Shown here: piece after piece, positions 44,225 through 54,130 of the stretch | Numbering within the stretch: position 1 is the first letter of the stretch | Layout of the letters: every line of letters begins with the position of its first letter | Source of the DNA: Wolinella sp052170135 | Lineage (GTDB): Bacteria; Campylobacterota; Campylobacteria; Campylobacterales; Helicobacteraceae | Direction of reading: 5' to 3' | DNA length: 64,000 nt | Assembly: GCA_052170135.1 (NCBI GenBank) | Contig: JBQNBC010000006.1 | Location: 36,550 to 100,549 of the forward strand | The notes under the pieces: model-generated | Told to the model about the DNA's origin: nothing | Databases searched by the model: none | The model's input: the letters and a program-made list of their open reading frames with translations, nothing else | Translations under genes and position numbers: made by a program

Positions 44225-45202
44225 ATGATTAGATTCTTGGCTGTTTTTGGATTCTTGATTGGAGTTTCGCTTTTTGCAGATGGGAAATTAGAGAGATTGG
44301 TTCTCTCTGGCCCAGTTGCTAGCGTTTCACACCCATTTTTGAGAATCATCGACAGTGGTGCACTAAACGACATAGCAGAGCGTGTAGAGTTCAAGCTTTG
44401 GAATAATCCAGATGAGTTGCGCGCGCTAGTTTTGCAAAAAGAGGTTGATTTTACCGCATTGCCGACGAATGTCGCTGCAATTCTCCATAATAAGGGTCAA
44501 GGCGTACAGTTGCTCGATGTCTCTGTGTGGGGGATTTTTGAGATACTCAGCCGCGATTCCGAGATTAAGAGAATCGAAGATTTAAAAGGCAAGGAGCTAA
44601 TCGTCCCTTTTCGTGCAGATATGCCGGATATTATTCTTCATGCACTTTTGAAAAAGGTCGGGCTTGATCCTAAAAAAGATATAAAAATACGCTATGTAGC
44701 TAGCCCGCCTGATGCACTTCAACTCTTGATAATGCGACGTGGTGATCATGCTCTGTTAGCTGAGCCAGCCACATCTATGGCCATGAGAAAGACAGGTAGC
44801 TTCCCTTTAAAGCTAGTCGCACCAGACCTCTATCGTGCGATAAATTTACAAAGCGAGTGGGGACGACTATTTGGTACAAAGCCAGAGATCCCACAAGCGG
44901 GAATTGCAGCCTTGTCTCACGTGTCAGAGCATGCTAAAAAGCGTGTCGCAGATGAGTATGCAAAGGCACTTGCGTGGTACAAGGATAATCCAGTGGCAGC
45001 TGGTGAACTCGTGGCAAAGTATATAACAGTCTTTACAAAAGAGGCGATAAGCGATTCCATTCCTCATGTTCAATTTCGTAGCACCCATGTTAGCGAGGCA
45101 AAAGACGATCTCGTTGAATTTTTTAAAATGCTCGAATCTTTTGATTCAAAATTGATTGGCTCAAAGCTTCCAGATGATGGGTTTTATCAGCCATACAAGT
45201 GA
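44225..45202 (+). CDS. ABC transporter substrate-binding protein (NMT1/SsuA-like)
   Basis: A 325-residue exported binding protein: signal peptide (MIRFLAVFGFLIGVSLFA), then a two-lobe fold with KGKELIVPFRADMPDIILHALLKKVGLD and PPDALQLLIMRRGDHALLAEPATSMAMR, typical of the NMT1/THI5/SsuA group. The ligand cannot be read from sequence. It should hand the receptor's ligand to the permease and ATPase encoded downstream. Confidence 0.85.
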   Translation: MIRFLAVFGFLIGVSLFADGKLERLVLSGPVASVSHPFLRIIDSGALNDIAERVEFKLWNNPDELRALVLQKEVDFTALPTNVAAILHNKGQGVQLLDVSVWGIFEILSRDSEIKRIEDLKGKELIVPFRADMPDIILHALLKKVGLDPKKDIKIRYVASPPDALQLLIMRRGDHALLAEPATSMAMRKTGSFPLKLVAPDLYRAINLQSEWGRLFGTKPEIPQAGIAALSHVSEHAKKRVADEYAKALAWYKDNPVAAGELVAKYITVFTKEAISDSIPHVQFRSTHVSEAKDDLVEFFKMLESFDSKLIGSKLPDDGFYQPYK

Positions 45203-45206
45203 TGGA

Positions 45207-45611
45207 ATGCTAGCAGTATTAAAGATTGTCCATCTTGCTTCAGCAATATTTTTTATAGGCTGTATCTATTTTCGCACACTCATAATCCATCAGGCAAAAG
45301 CTCCACTTGGTGAGCGATTTGCCGAGGTGGAGGGGTTGTTGGCGATCTATTCTCGTCGCTTTGGTGTATACAATAATGTTGTGCTTCTTATAAGTGGCGT
45401 ATGGCTTTATTATCTCTATTTTGACCCAAGTAATATACTCTTGCATGCTAAAGCGATGCTCGGTTTCTTGATTGTTGTCATCTTTTATAGTGCGCCATAT
45501 TTTGTATATCGGCTTTCTTTGCAGTATGCTTGGTTTAAGATAGCTTTTCAGCGCATGCTTTTTGTTTTGATGATTATCCTTGTTGTGATCTCGCAATTAA
45601 TGTTTATGTAG
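45207..45611 (+). CDS. Small polytopic membrane protein (CopD-like)
   Basis: A 134-residue membrane protein with four hydrophobic helices. Conserved-looking His and Arg residues lie in the first helix and loop (KIVHLASAIFFIGCIYFRTLIIH). It resembles CopD/DUF2269-type proteins. I take ATG 45207, 4 nt after the previous stop; an upstream in-frame ATG at 45156 lies inside the binding-protein gene. Haem or copper handling is possible but unproven. Confidence 0.7.
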   Translation: MLAVLKIVHLASAIFFIGCIYFRTLIIHQAKAPLGERFAEVEGLLAIYSRRFGVYNNVVLLISGVWLYYLYFDPSNILLHAKAMLGFLIVVIFYSAPYFVYRLSLQYAWFKIAFQRMLFVLMIILVVISQLMFM

Positions 45612-45621
45612 GAATCCACTC

Positions 45622-46404
45622 ATGAAAATGTTGATAAAAATCCTCCGTGAGCTCCCATGGACACTATGGAGCGGATGGGGATCGGTCGCTTCGATTCTTC
45701 TTTTTGTCTCACTTTGGGATGTCGGATACCACTTGTATGGTGAGCTTGTTTTGCCATCTCCACTAGAGACGTTTAAAACTCTTGTTGCATTGCTCAATGA
45801 TCCTGGTATGCAAGGGCATTTGACGCTCACGCTAAAACGTGCCTCATATGGACTCTTGCTTGCCCTGGTGCTTGGTAGTGCGCTTGGATTTCTTGCCGGG
45901 CTTTTCAGTACTGCTAGTTTACTTTCGCGTCCAATAGTTACGATTCTTGTTGGAATACCGCCTATTGCATGGATTGTGCTTGCGATGATTTGGTTTGGGC
46001 TTGGCGAAGGGACTGTGCTTTTTACTGTTGTTATTGCCTCTTTTCCGATAGTCTTTGTAGGCGCGCTTGAGGGTAGTCGCACCATTGAGGGCGATACACA
46101 GGAGATGTGTGAGGCGTTCGGGCTTTCGTGGTTTGAGCGACTATATCACCTCTATCTTCCTCATCTATTTTCATATCTTTTCCCATCGTATATAGCTGCA
46201 CTTGGTATGAGTTGGAAGATAGTTGTTATGGCAGAGCTACTTTCAGCAAGCGATGGTATCGGTGCTGAGCTAGCCATCGCTCGCGCGCAGCTTGATACCC
46301 CTAGTGCTTTGGCACTTGTGTGTATGATGGTTGCGACACTTTTGATAATTGAATATGTGATTTTGGAGCCAATTAGACGAGAGGTGCAGTCATGGAGGGA
46401 TTGA
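45622..46404 (+). CDS. ABC transporter permease (SsuC/TauC-like)
   Basis: A 260-residue permease with about six helices and the EAA loop (EGSRTIEGDTQEMCEAFGLSW, continuing to LPHLFSYLFPSYIAALGMSWK), of the nitrate/sulfonate/taurine type. It overlaps the ATPase gene by 13 nt, so they are coupled. Confidence 0.9.
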   Translation: MKMLIKILRELPWTLWSGWGSVASILLFVSLWDVGYHLYGELVLPSPLETFKTLVALLNDPGMQGHLTLTLKRASYGLLLALVLGSALGFLAGLFSTASLLSRPIVTILVGIPPIAWIVLAMIWFGLGEGTVLFTVVIASFPIVFVGALEGSRTIEGDTQEMCEAFGLSWFERLYHLYLPHLFSYLFPSYIAALGMSWKIVVMAELLSASDGIGAELAIARAQLDTPSALALVCMMVATLLIIEYVILEPIRREVQSWRD

Positions 46405-47129
46405 GAGTTAAGAATCTATCGCATCGCTTTGGTTATGCCGAGATTCTTCATAATATAAATTTTGAGCTACAAAAAGGAGAATCGATAGCCATTATAGGTC
46501 CTAGTGGTGGCGGTAAAAGCACCCTTTTAAAACTATGTGCAGGTCTTTTAGATGTACATGAAGGGGGTATTGAGAATCGTTTTTCTCACAGTGCTATTGC
46601 TTTTCAAGAGCCGCGCTTATTGCCGTGGAAAAATGTCATTGACAATATCTTATTGGGACTTTTGAGCAGGGCTGTTCCGTATCGTGAGAAGGTCGAGCGA
46701 GCAAGGAGAATCGCACTCTCTTTTGGATTAGAGGAGCGTGATTTTGTAAAGTTTCCAAAGGATTTAAGCGGCGGCATGCGTCAGCGTGTCTCTTTTGCAC
46801 GTGCTATCGTGGGGAATCCTAGTCTTTTATTCCTAGATGAGCCATTTAGTGCGCTTGATATTGGGATAAAAAAGGAGCTTGCCACTATTCTTTTACACTA
46901 TCTAAAAGAGCAAGAATCTAGTCTATTTCTAATTACTCACGACCCAATGGAGGCTATTAAATTTAGCGATAAGATTCTCCTGCTCAAGGCTGATCCTGGC
47001 GAGATTATCCATACTTTTTCGCTTGAGATTCCACCATTGGAGCGCAGCGAGACGTATCTTATGGAGCAAAATGCAAAGCTCCTCTCTGATCCTAGGGTTA
47101 TCCAGACTTTCACATGGGAGCTACGATGA
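46392..47129 (+). CDS. ABC transporter ATP-binding protein (SsuB/TauB-like)
   Basis: A 245-residue ATPase with Walker A GPSGGGKS (about residues 37-44), signature LSGGMRQRVSFARA and Walker B LLFLDEPFSALD. It drives the permease encoded just upstream. Its stop overlaps the nnrS start by 4 nt. Confidence 0.93.
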   Translation: MEGLRVKNLSHRFGYAEILHNINFELQKGESIAIIGPSGGGKSTLLKLCAGLLDVHEGGIENRFSHSAIAFQEPRLLPWKNVIDNILLGLLSRAVPYREKVERARRIALSFGLEERDFVKFPKDLSGGMRQRVSFARAIVGNPSLLFLDEPFSALDIGIKKELATILLHYLKEQESSLFLITHDPMEAIKFSDKILLLKADPGEIIHTFSLEIPPLERSETYLMEQNAKLLSDPRVIQTFTWELR

Positions 47130-48340
47130 TGTCTGAAGCATCTAAATACGATGGAGTTTATCCAGTTGGTGAGGAGATTTCGCCTTTTTGGGCGTATGGA
47201 TTCCGCCCATTTTTTCTGATCTTACCTTGGTATATTGCGCTAATTACGATTCTTTGGGGAGTTAGCTTTGCTGGTGTGGTACCGATTCCGCCTTTTAGTG
47301 AGCCACTGCTTTGGCATATTTATGAGTTACTTTATGGTGTTGGATTTGCAGGAATTGCAGCATTTTTACTGACTGGCGTGCCAGAGCTTTTCCCGGGAAC
47401 TGTCCCGCTTGTTGGGCGCAAGCTACAATATTTGGTGATTCTTTGGATTCTTGGGCGTGTGAGTTTTTGGTTGGTTGGGATTCTCTCGCCATATCCTGCT
47501 GCTATTTTTAACATCTCTTTTTCGGTAATTCTTATCATGTGGGCTTTTAAGCCAGTTGTTCTTGACTCATTGCAACGACACGCATCGCTTGCCTATTTTG
47601 TTGTGATTTTGACGTTGCTTCAGGTTGGATTCTTTGCTTCTATTTCTGGGTTTGGGACGATCTCTCCGAATGAGTGGCTCTTCCTTTCGCTTGGTACTTT
47701 TATGGGGCTTATCCTTCTGGCTCTTAGGCGTGTGCAGAATGAAGCGATAAACGAATCCATGGAGGATAGAGGAATTGAAGATCTATTTATGCCGCGCCCT
47801 TTTCGCTATAACCTAGCTGTATTTTGTATTTTACTTTTTAGTGTGTGTGAGCTTTTTGGTGATCTTAGTACGGCTGGATGGCTTGCATTTGCTAGTGCGG
47901 CAGCGATTCTTGGGTGTATAAATGACTACAGGCTACGCTTTGAGCGGATTTTGCATTTGCCATATTCGATTGTTTTTATCACTATATTTTTATTAATGTC
48001 TCTTGGTTATGGTCTATTTGGTGTGAGCTGCTTATTTGAGTTGTCATATTTTAGCCATGCGCGACATGTGCTGAGTATAGGGGTGTTTGGCGGGGCATTT
48101 TTGGCAGTTATGATAGTTGTTGGATTTGTTCACACTGGGAGAAGGATTGTCTTTGACAAGCTTATAGCCATATCGATTCTTACGTTAATGCTTTCGTTAT
48201 GCTTTAGGCTTTTTGTTGAGCTTCTTGGTGCTTGGGCATATGGCGTGAGCGCAGTGCTGTTTGCTGCGAGCTTTTTGATATATTATTATCGTTTTAGGGG
48301 GCATCTCTCTAGCATCCGTGCTGATGGTATACCAGGATGA
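47126..48340 (+). CDS. nnrS: NnrS family membrane protein
   Basis: A 404-residue membrane protein with about twelve helices. NnrS proteins are haem- and copper-containing and protect against nitric oxide stress in denitrifiers. Family features are visible: the LLWHIYELLYGVGFAGIAAFLLTGVPE segment and HARHVLSIGVFGGAFLAVMIVVGFVHTGR. I place the start at ATG 47126, in the ATGA overlap with the ATPase stop and preceded by GGGAG. It is the last gene of the FNR-controlled operon. Confidence 0.85.
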   Translation: MMSEASKYDGVYPVGEEISPFWAYGFRPFFLILPWYIALITILWGVSFAGVVPIPPFSEPLLWHIYELLYGVGFAGIAAFLLTGVPELFPGTVPLVGRKLQYLVILWILGRVSFWLVGILSPYPAAIFNISFSVILIMWAFKPVVLDSLQRHASLAYFVVILTLLQVGFFASISGFGTISPNEWLFLSLGTFMGLILLALRRVQNEAINESMEDRGIEDLFMPRPFRYNLAVFCILLFSVCELFGDLSTAGWLAFASAAAILGCINDYRLRFERILHLPYSIVFITIFLLMSLGYGLFGVSCLFELSYFSHARHVLSIGVFGGAFLAVMIVVGFVHTGRRIVFDKLIAISILTLMLSLCFRLFVELLGAWAYGVSAVLFAASFLIYYYRFRGHLSSIRADGIPG

Positions 48341-48379
48341 GAATCGATTTTATAGAGTTCAGTCTCATATGCTAAAAGC

Positions 48380-48395
48380 GGAATTGTTTTTGCTT
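48380..48395 (+). promoter_or_regulatory. Sigma-54 promoter of flgL
   Basis: GGAATTGTTTTTGCTT matches GGAA-N6-TTGCTT exactly, with GG-N10-GC spacing. It lies 33 nt upstream of the flgL ATG. Confidence 0.85.
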
Positions 48396-48427
48396 GTAAA
48401 TCCTCGAATTTACAGCAAGGATGCAAT

Positions 48428-50989
48428 ATGAGAATCGGATATAGCTCGCAATATCTTACGCTTTCACGTTATCAGCAAGATGGGCAGGCGCAGCTAAATG
48501 ACATGCTAACACAGATGTCGTCTGGACGAAAGATACAGTTTGGCTACCAAAATAGCAGTGTTTTTAGCCAGACATTGCGCCTTGATTATGAGAATGCAAC
48601 ACTAGAGCAAAGTAAAACTCTAAGCACTAGTGCAAAGAGCTTCTCTGATAATACAGATTCCGCACTCAGTGAACTGTCAAAGGCTATGGTGAATTTTAAA
48701 ACCAAGCTAACACATGCGGCAAACCAAGTCCATTCGCCAACATCACTTCAGGCTTTGGCAAATGATCTTCAGGCTATTCGTGATCACATGTTATCTATTT
48801 CAAACACCTCTATTGGTGGGCAGTATATATTTTCTGGCACTGATGTTACCAAACGACCATTTACGCAGCAAGGGAAGTATGAGGGAAATGATGCACATCT
48901 GGAGGCTCTTATCGGTTCGAATAATCTCATGTCTTACAATGTTACTGGTTCTGAACTCTTTGCTGGGAAAGATAGTGATAAGAGTCGTGTAATTGTTACG
49001 AATATAAAAAACTATAACCAGACAAAGTTGCACCCAGATATCATGACAAAGCTAAACAAAACCGATCTTGCCAAACAAGTATATCTAAAGAGTAGCGATA
49101 CTCTCCGCGATCTAATTGGTGATAAAAATGACGATACGACTGATAGTCCAGATGAGTGGTTTTATCTACAAGGTGTACGCCCTGACGGTAGTTCTTTTAA
49201 GAGTAAATTTAGTTTTACAACCAGATTTACTAATGAAGAGAGTGCTAGTAAGGTGCAAGATCTACTAGATAGAATAGGCAGGGAGTTTGGTAACACAAGC
49301 ACGAATAAAGTCGTAGATGTAACACTAAATGAATACGGTGCAATACAGATTAAGGATTTGACGACTGGGCGTAGTAATATTGATTTTTATATGGTCTCAA
49401 GCGATGCAAATGTAAATAACATTGATGAGCTAACCGAAAATGGAGCACGTGTGAAACACTATGTTCAAAGTCCATTTTTGGGGGATAGAAGTGCGACAAA
49501 GGTATCATCTGTAAATGACTACTATGACCATAGAATCAGTCAGATTCCTAGCACATTTAGAGCTAGCGACAACTCCTTGGCAACCAGAAATACTCGTCTA
49601 GCTGATATACTTGGTGCGAATGTGACAAATATTCAAATTGGTGGAAATGCCGCAAATAATCGAGATGGTACAGCTGGTGCTGCGGTGGCAAACTACAACT
49701 TAGCTATTACAGCAACTACTACCGTTCAGGATTTGATTGATTCTATTAAGGCGAACTTTGCTGGTGCTGGCGATATTGATGTTGAGCTGACAAATGGTAA
49801 AATAATCGTAACTGATAAAAATGTCCTAAACCGCACCGATGATCAACGTCACCCGCCATATGATGGCGATAGTAGCTTCTCTATATCGCTTACTGCCCTT
49901 AATGCTGGTGGTGTGGCAGTGAGTGGATTTCGCAATGATTACACGGTGGAGTATGACCGTGTGGCGTTTAGCAAGAGCGGTGCGATTCTATCTAGTAATG
50001 TCTCACAGGTGATAAACAAGACAAATGATTATGCGACTCCAAAGACGCGACTGTCTGATGTGGCTGGTGCATCTCTCCATGGCGAAGCATTCCGCATAAA
50101 AGCAAAGGATGTGAATGGAATCGACGTCAATATTATGATAAATTTTAGCAATACCGTCCCGCCTGGCACGACCTTTACGATTAATGGCGTAGATACGATT
50201 CCTGTGTTTAATCCACATGATGCACCACCTGCTGTTACGCAAGGTAGAGCAGATGATATGACCTATCAGCAACTAATGGATATTGTATCTATTGCTATGA
50301 ATCATAGCAATATCGCAGGGACGGCTGAATATGCAGTTGCAACCGCTCCTGCTGGCACGCTACAAGATAGAAAAGCAGCGTATGAGAATCTACTCCGTGC
50401 GTCTGAGGGTAAGGTCGGTGTATCACTAAATTCGCATGGACAGCTAGAGATTAAGGACTTGATACGCTCAGAAACTCGTATGAGTTTTATGATGTATGAC
50501 ACGGATAGTAGCAACTTCACGATGAATCCAGCCACTGGTAGACCAATAAATGATGAGGGCTCACAGCTGAGATTTCAGGCAAACAATGCTCTAACGATAG
50601 ACGATCCTCATACAAGTTTTTTCTCTCAGTTAGATAGTATTATATCGGCCGTGCGTTCTGGTACGTATCGCGCTGGTGATGTGATCGATGGTGCGTATTC
50701 TGATGTGCTACGAAATGTGGGAATCCAAGGTGGAATGACTCAAATCGATCACCTAAGTGACCATATCAATAAAGTTCATGCAAAAAATGGTGCGCAAGGG
50801 AACGCCTTTAAATATTCGCTTGAGCGCACTGAGACTCTTATCGTCCATACAAAAAGCCTCCGTTCGGAGACGATAGATACTGATATTGCAAATACTTATA
50901 ATAACTTTGCTCAACTCACGCTAAAATATCAAGCAATGCTAAGCTCGATTGGCAAAATAAATCAGCTTTCGCTTGTGAACTATATTTAG
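48428..50989 (+). CDS. flgL: Flagellar hook-filament junction protein FlgL (HAP3)
   Basis: An 853-residue junction protein. The conserved ends form the D0/D1 core: MRIGYSSQYLTLSRYQQDG with MSSGRKIQFG at the start, and NTYNNFAQLTLKYQAMLSSIGKINQLSLVNY at the end. The very long middle (about residues 150-750) holds surface domains; proteins of this size are usual for Helicobacter FlgL but not for enterics. It is exported by the flagellar apparatus. It is a single gene behind a sigma-54 promoter. Confidence 0.93.
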   Translation: MRIGYSSQYLTLSRYQQDGQAQLNDMLTQMSSGRKIQFGYQNSSVFSQTLRLDYENATLEQSKTLSTSAKSFSDNTDSALSELSKAMVNFKTKLTHAANQVHSPTSLQALANDLQAIRDHMLSISNTSIGGQYIFSGTDVTKRPFTQQGKYEGNDAHLEALIGSNNLMSYNVTGSELFAGKDSDKSRVIVTNIKNYNQTKLHPDIMTKLNKTDLAKQVYLKSSDTLRDLIGDKNDDTTDSPDEWFYLQGVRPDGSSFKSKFSFTTRFTNEESASKVQDLLDRIGREFGNTSTNKVVDVTLNEYGAIQIKDLTTGRSNIDFYMVSSDANVNNIDELTENGARVKHYVQSPFLGDRSATKVSSVNDYYDHRISQIPSTFRASDNSLATRNTRLADILGANVTNIQIGGNAANNRDGTAGAAVANYNLAITATTTVQDLIDSIKANFAGAGDIDVELTNGKIIVTDKNVLNRTDDQRHPPYDGDSSFSISLTALNAGGVAVSGFRNDYTVEYDRVAFSKSGAILSSNVSQVINKTNDYATPKTRLSDVAGASLHGEAFRIKAKDVNGIDVNIMINFSNTVPPGTTFTINGVDTIPVFNPHDAPPAVTQGRADDMTYQQLMDIVSIAMNHSNIAGTAEYAVATAPAGTLQDRKAAYENLLRASEGKVGVSLNSHGQLEIKDLIRSETRMSFMMYDTDSSNFTMNPATGRPINDEGSQLRFQANNALTIDDPHTSFFSQLDSIISAVRSGTYRAGDVIDGAYSDVLRNVGIQGGMTQIDHLSDHINKVHAKNGAQGNAFKYSLERTETLIVHTKSLRSETIDTDIANTYNNFAQLTLKYQAMLSSIGKINQLSLVNYI

Positions 50990-51219
50990 GTTATTTTTTA
51001 AACTTCTTATTTTTTATAAAATATTTCGGCTATGTGGATTTTATTAATCTGCTTAGCTGAGCCTACTACTAAAGAATCCTATATATAAAAATATCTGATA
51101 ACTCAATTCTTAATGTTGAATCCTTATTTTTTAAAAGGTTAATTTTTTTCTATCCAATTATTAAGAAATTGAATCATAAAATAGCTACATTTCTTTAAGT
51201 CCAAGCAAAGGAGTTTATT

Positions 51220-52380
51220 ATGGATAGGACGGAGGGGCTTTTCCAGAAAGCTACCAAGCGACTTGCTGAGTTATCATTGCTACCCGCTATTAAAGAGGGT
51301 GTTACGATTTCTCAGTTGCTAGAGGAGAAGGGCATTGAGCGACGTGATTTTATGAAGTGGGCTGGTGCGATGACCGCTATGTTGTCTCTCCCGTCGACAT
51401 TTACACCGCTTGTGGCACAAGCCGCCGAGGTGGCTGACAGACTACCGGTGATTTGGTTGCATATGGCTGAGTGTACTGGTTGTAGTGAAAGTTTATTAAG
51501 GACTGATGGACCTGGGATTGATAGCTTAATTTTTGACTATATTTCACTTGAATATCATGAGACTATCATGGCGGCGGCTGGCTGGCAAGCAGAGCACAAT
51601 CTAGAGCACGCTATTGAGAAGTACAAAGGACGATATGTGCTTATGGTTGAGGGTGGGATTCCAGCTGGTAGTAGCGAATTTTTCCTCACAGTAGGACCAC
51701 ATGGCACAACTGGCGCAGAACATGCGCGTAAGGCATCTGAAAACGCGGCGGCAATCTTTGCTATTGGTACCTGTAGTAGCTTTGGTGGCGTGCAGGCAGC
51801 TAATCCAAATCCAACAAATGCAAAGCCACTAAGCAAAATCACAAATAAGCCAGTCATTAATGTCCCTGGTTGCCCTCCAAGCGAGAAAAATATCGTGGGT
51901 AACGTTCTCCACTTTATTTTATTTGGCACACTCCCTGCGATAGATGCATTTAATAGACCTACATGGGCATATGGACTAAGAATCCATGACCTTTGTGAGC
52001 GAAGAGGGCGATTTGATGCGGGTGAGTTTGTTCAGGAGTTTGGTGATGAAGGGGCGAAGAAGGGCTACTGCTTGTATAAAGTTGGTTGCAAAGGACCTTA
52101 TACATTTAATAACTGCTCTAAGTTGAGATTTAATCAACATACAAGTTGGCCAGTTCAGGCTGGGCACGGTTGCATTGGTTGCTCTGAGCCAGACTTTTGG
52201 GATACTATGGGGCCACTTGAGGAGCCACTTGCGAATCGTCTTTATGCGACGACATTTGATGGGCTTGGTGCGGACAAAACAGCAGATACAATAGGCGTGA
52301 CGCTACTGGCTGCGACAGCGGTAGGTATGGCAGCCCACGCAGCACTATCTATAATGATAAAAGACAACGAGCAGCACTAA
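51220..52380 (+). CDS. hydA: [NiFe] hydrogenase small subunit
   Basis: A 386-residue iron-sulfur subunit of the membrane-bound uptake hydrogenase. A Tat signal (ERRDFMKWAG, R41-R42) follows an unusually long N-terminal lead typical of this lineage. The mature part starts near PVIWLHMAECTGCSESLL, and cysteines for three Fe-S clusters follow (for example CPPSEKN, GCKGPYTFNNC and GCIGCSEPDFW). A C-terminal helix anchors it. It oxidises H2 with HydB and passes electrons to HydC. Confidence 0.97.
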   Translation: MDRTEGLFQKATKRLAELSLLPAIKEGVTISQLLEEKGIERRDFMKWAGAMTAMLSLPSTFTPLVAQAAEVADRLPVIWLHMAECTGCSESLLRTDGPGIDSLIFDYISLEYHETIMAAAGWQAEHNLEHAIEKYKGRYVLMVEGGIPAGSSEFFLTVGPHGTTGAEHARKASENAAAIFAIGTCSSFGGVQAANPNPTNAKPLSKITNKPVINVPGCPPSEKNIVGNVLHFILFGTLPAIDAFNRPTWAYGLRIHDLCERRGRFDAGEFVQEFGDEGAKKGYCLYKVGCKGPYTFNNCSKLRFNQHTSWPVQAGHGCIGCSEPDFWDTMGPLEEPLANRLYATTFDGLGADKTADTIGVTLLAATAVGMAAHAALSIMIKDNEQH

Positions 52381-52389
52381 GGAGAGGCC

Positions 52390-54120
52390 ATGACAAAACG
52401 AATCGTAGTTGACCCAATAACAAGAATTGAAGGGCATTTGAGGATCGAGGTAATTGTTGATGAGGATAATGTAATTCAAGATGCGTTCTCTAGTTCGACG
52501 CTTTGGCGTGGGCTAGAAACTATTCTAAAAGGTAGAGATCCACGAGATGCAGGCTTTATCGTGCAGAGAATCTGTGGCGTATGTACGTATTCTCACTACA
52601 AAGCGGGAATTGTAGCAGTGGAGAATGCACTAGGAATCAAGCCCCCACTAAACGCAGAGCTAATCCGCTCGCTAATGAATATTTCGCTCGTGCTTCACGA
52701 TCATATGGTGCATTTCTATCATCTGCATGGGCTTGATTGGTGTGATATTACAAGTGCGCTTAAAGCCGATCCTCATGCGGCTAGTAAGCTTGCTTTTAAA
52801 TATTCACCAAACCCGATTGCCACTGGAGCTGATGAGCTCACCGCTGTGCAAAAGCGAGTCGCAGAATTTGCCGCAAAGGGTAACCTAGGGCCATTTGCTA
52901 ATGCATATTGGGGTCATAAAACATACCATTTTAGCCCAGAGCAGAATCTAATTGTCCTGTCGCACTACCTAAAAGCACTAGAGGTGCAGCGAGTTGCAGC
53001 CCAGATGATGGCTATCTTTGGCTCAAAGCAACCGCATCCACAAAGCCTAACTGTTGGTGGTGTAACGTGCGTAATGGATGCGCTAGATCCAAGCAGACTT
53101 GGCGATTGGCTGACAAAATACAAATATGTTGCTGATTTTGTAAATCGTGCATACTATGCTGATGTTGTCATGGCTGCCGAAGTCTTTAAAAATGAGCCGA
53201 GCGTTCTTGGTGGCTGTAACGTCAAAAACTTCTACTCATTCCAGGAGATTCCTCTAAATAAAAGCGAGTGGATTTACAGTACAGGAATCGTAATGGATGG
53301 TGACATCAGTAAGCTACATCCAGTAGATGAGAGCATAATCACCGAAGAAGCGACACACTCATGGTATAAAGATGATGCTCCATATCATCCATACGATGGG
53401 AGACAAGAGCCAAATTACACGGGCTTTAAAGAGGCTGATACAATTGGGCCAGATGGGAATTTGGCAAAGAGTAAGGTACTTGACTTAGATGGTAAATATA
53501 GCTGGATTAAGTCTCCGCGATACGGTGGCAAGCCACTTGAAGTAGGACCTCTAGCGACTATAGTTGTTGGCTTAGCGGCCAAGAATCCGCGTATAGAGAA
53601 AGTTGCAACCAAGTTCCTAAAAGATACAGGTCTTCCATTAGAGGCACTATTTACGACACTTGGACGTACGGCTGCACGTATGCTAGAGTGCAAGCTCTCA
53701 GCTGATTATGGTATCGAGACTTTTAACTCACTTGTTGAGAATCTAAAAGTCGATGAGAGAACATATACGACATATAAAATAGATAAAAACAAAGAGTATC
53801 GCGGTCGATACATGGGTAGTGTGCCACGCGGAACACTCAGCCACTGGATTAGAATTAAAAATGGTGTGATCGAGAACTATCAAGCTGTCGTCCCTAGTAC
53901 ATGGAATGCTGGACCACGCGATTCCAAAGGTGTTAAAGGACCTTATGAGGCGGCTCTTGTTGGAATTAAAATGCAAGATTTGACACAGCCACTTGAAATA
54001 GTGAGAATTATCCACTCATTTGATCCTTGTATCGCGTGTGCTGTGCATGTTATGGATACCAAGGGTAATGAGCTAAGTCAATATCGCGTAGACCCGATTA
54101 CTATGGGTTGTAATATCTAA
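52390..54120 (+). CDS. hydB: [NiFe] hydrogenase large subunit
   Basis: A 576-residue catalytic subunit. The nickel-iron site uses R60-I-C62-G-V-C65-T-Y-S-H at the N-terminus and D545-P-C547-x2-C550-A-V-H553 at the C-terminus. The 23 residues after H553 are the peptide cut off by the protease HydD once nickel is inserted. It lies 9 nt after hydA. Confidence 0.98.
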   Translation: MTKRIVVDPITRIEGHLRIEVIVDEDNVIQDAFSSSTLWRGLETILKGRDPRDAGFIVQRICGVCTYSHYKAGIVAVENALGIKPPLNAELIRSLMNISLVLHDHMVHFYHLHGLDWCDITSALKADPHAASKLAFKYSPNPIATGADELTAVQKRVAEFAAKGNLGPFANAYWGHKTYHFSPEQNLIVLSHYLKALEVQRVAAQMMAIFGSKQPHPQSLTVGGVTCVMDALDPSRLGDWLTKYKYVADFVNRAYYADVVMAAEVFKNEPSVLGGCNVKNFYSFQEIPLNKSEWIYSTGIVMDGDISKLHPVDESIITEEATHSWYKDDAPYHPYDGRQEPNYTGFKEADTIGPDGNLAKSKVLDLDGKYSWIKSPRYGGKPLEVGPLATIVVGLAAKNPRIEKVATKFLKDTGLPLEALFTTLGRTAARMLECKLSADYGIETFNSLVENLKVDERTYTTYKIDKNKEYRGRYMGSVPRGTLSHWIRIKNGVIENYQAVVPSTWNAGPRDSKGVKGPYEAALVGIKMQDLTQPLEIVRIIHSFDPCIACAVHVMDTKGNELSQYRVDPITMGCNI

Positions 54121-54130
54121 AGGAGAGGCT

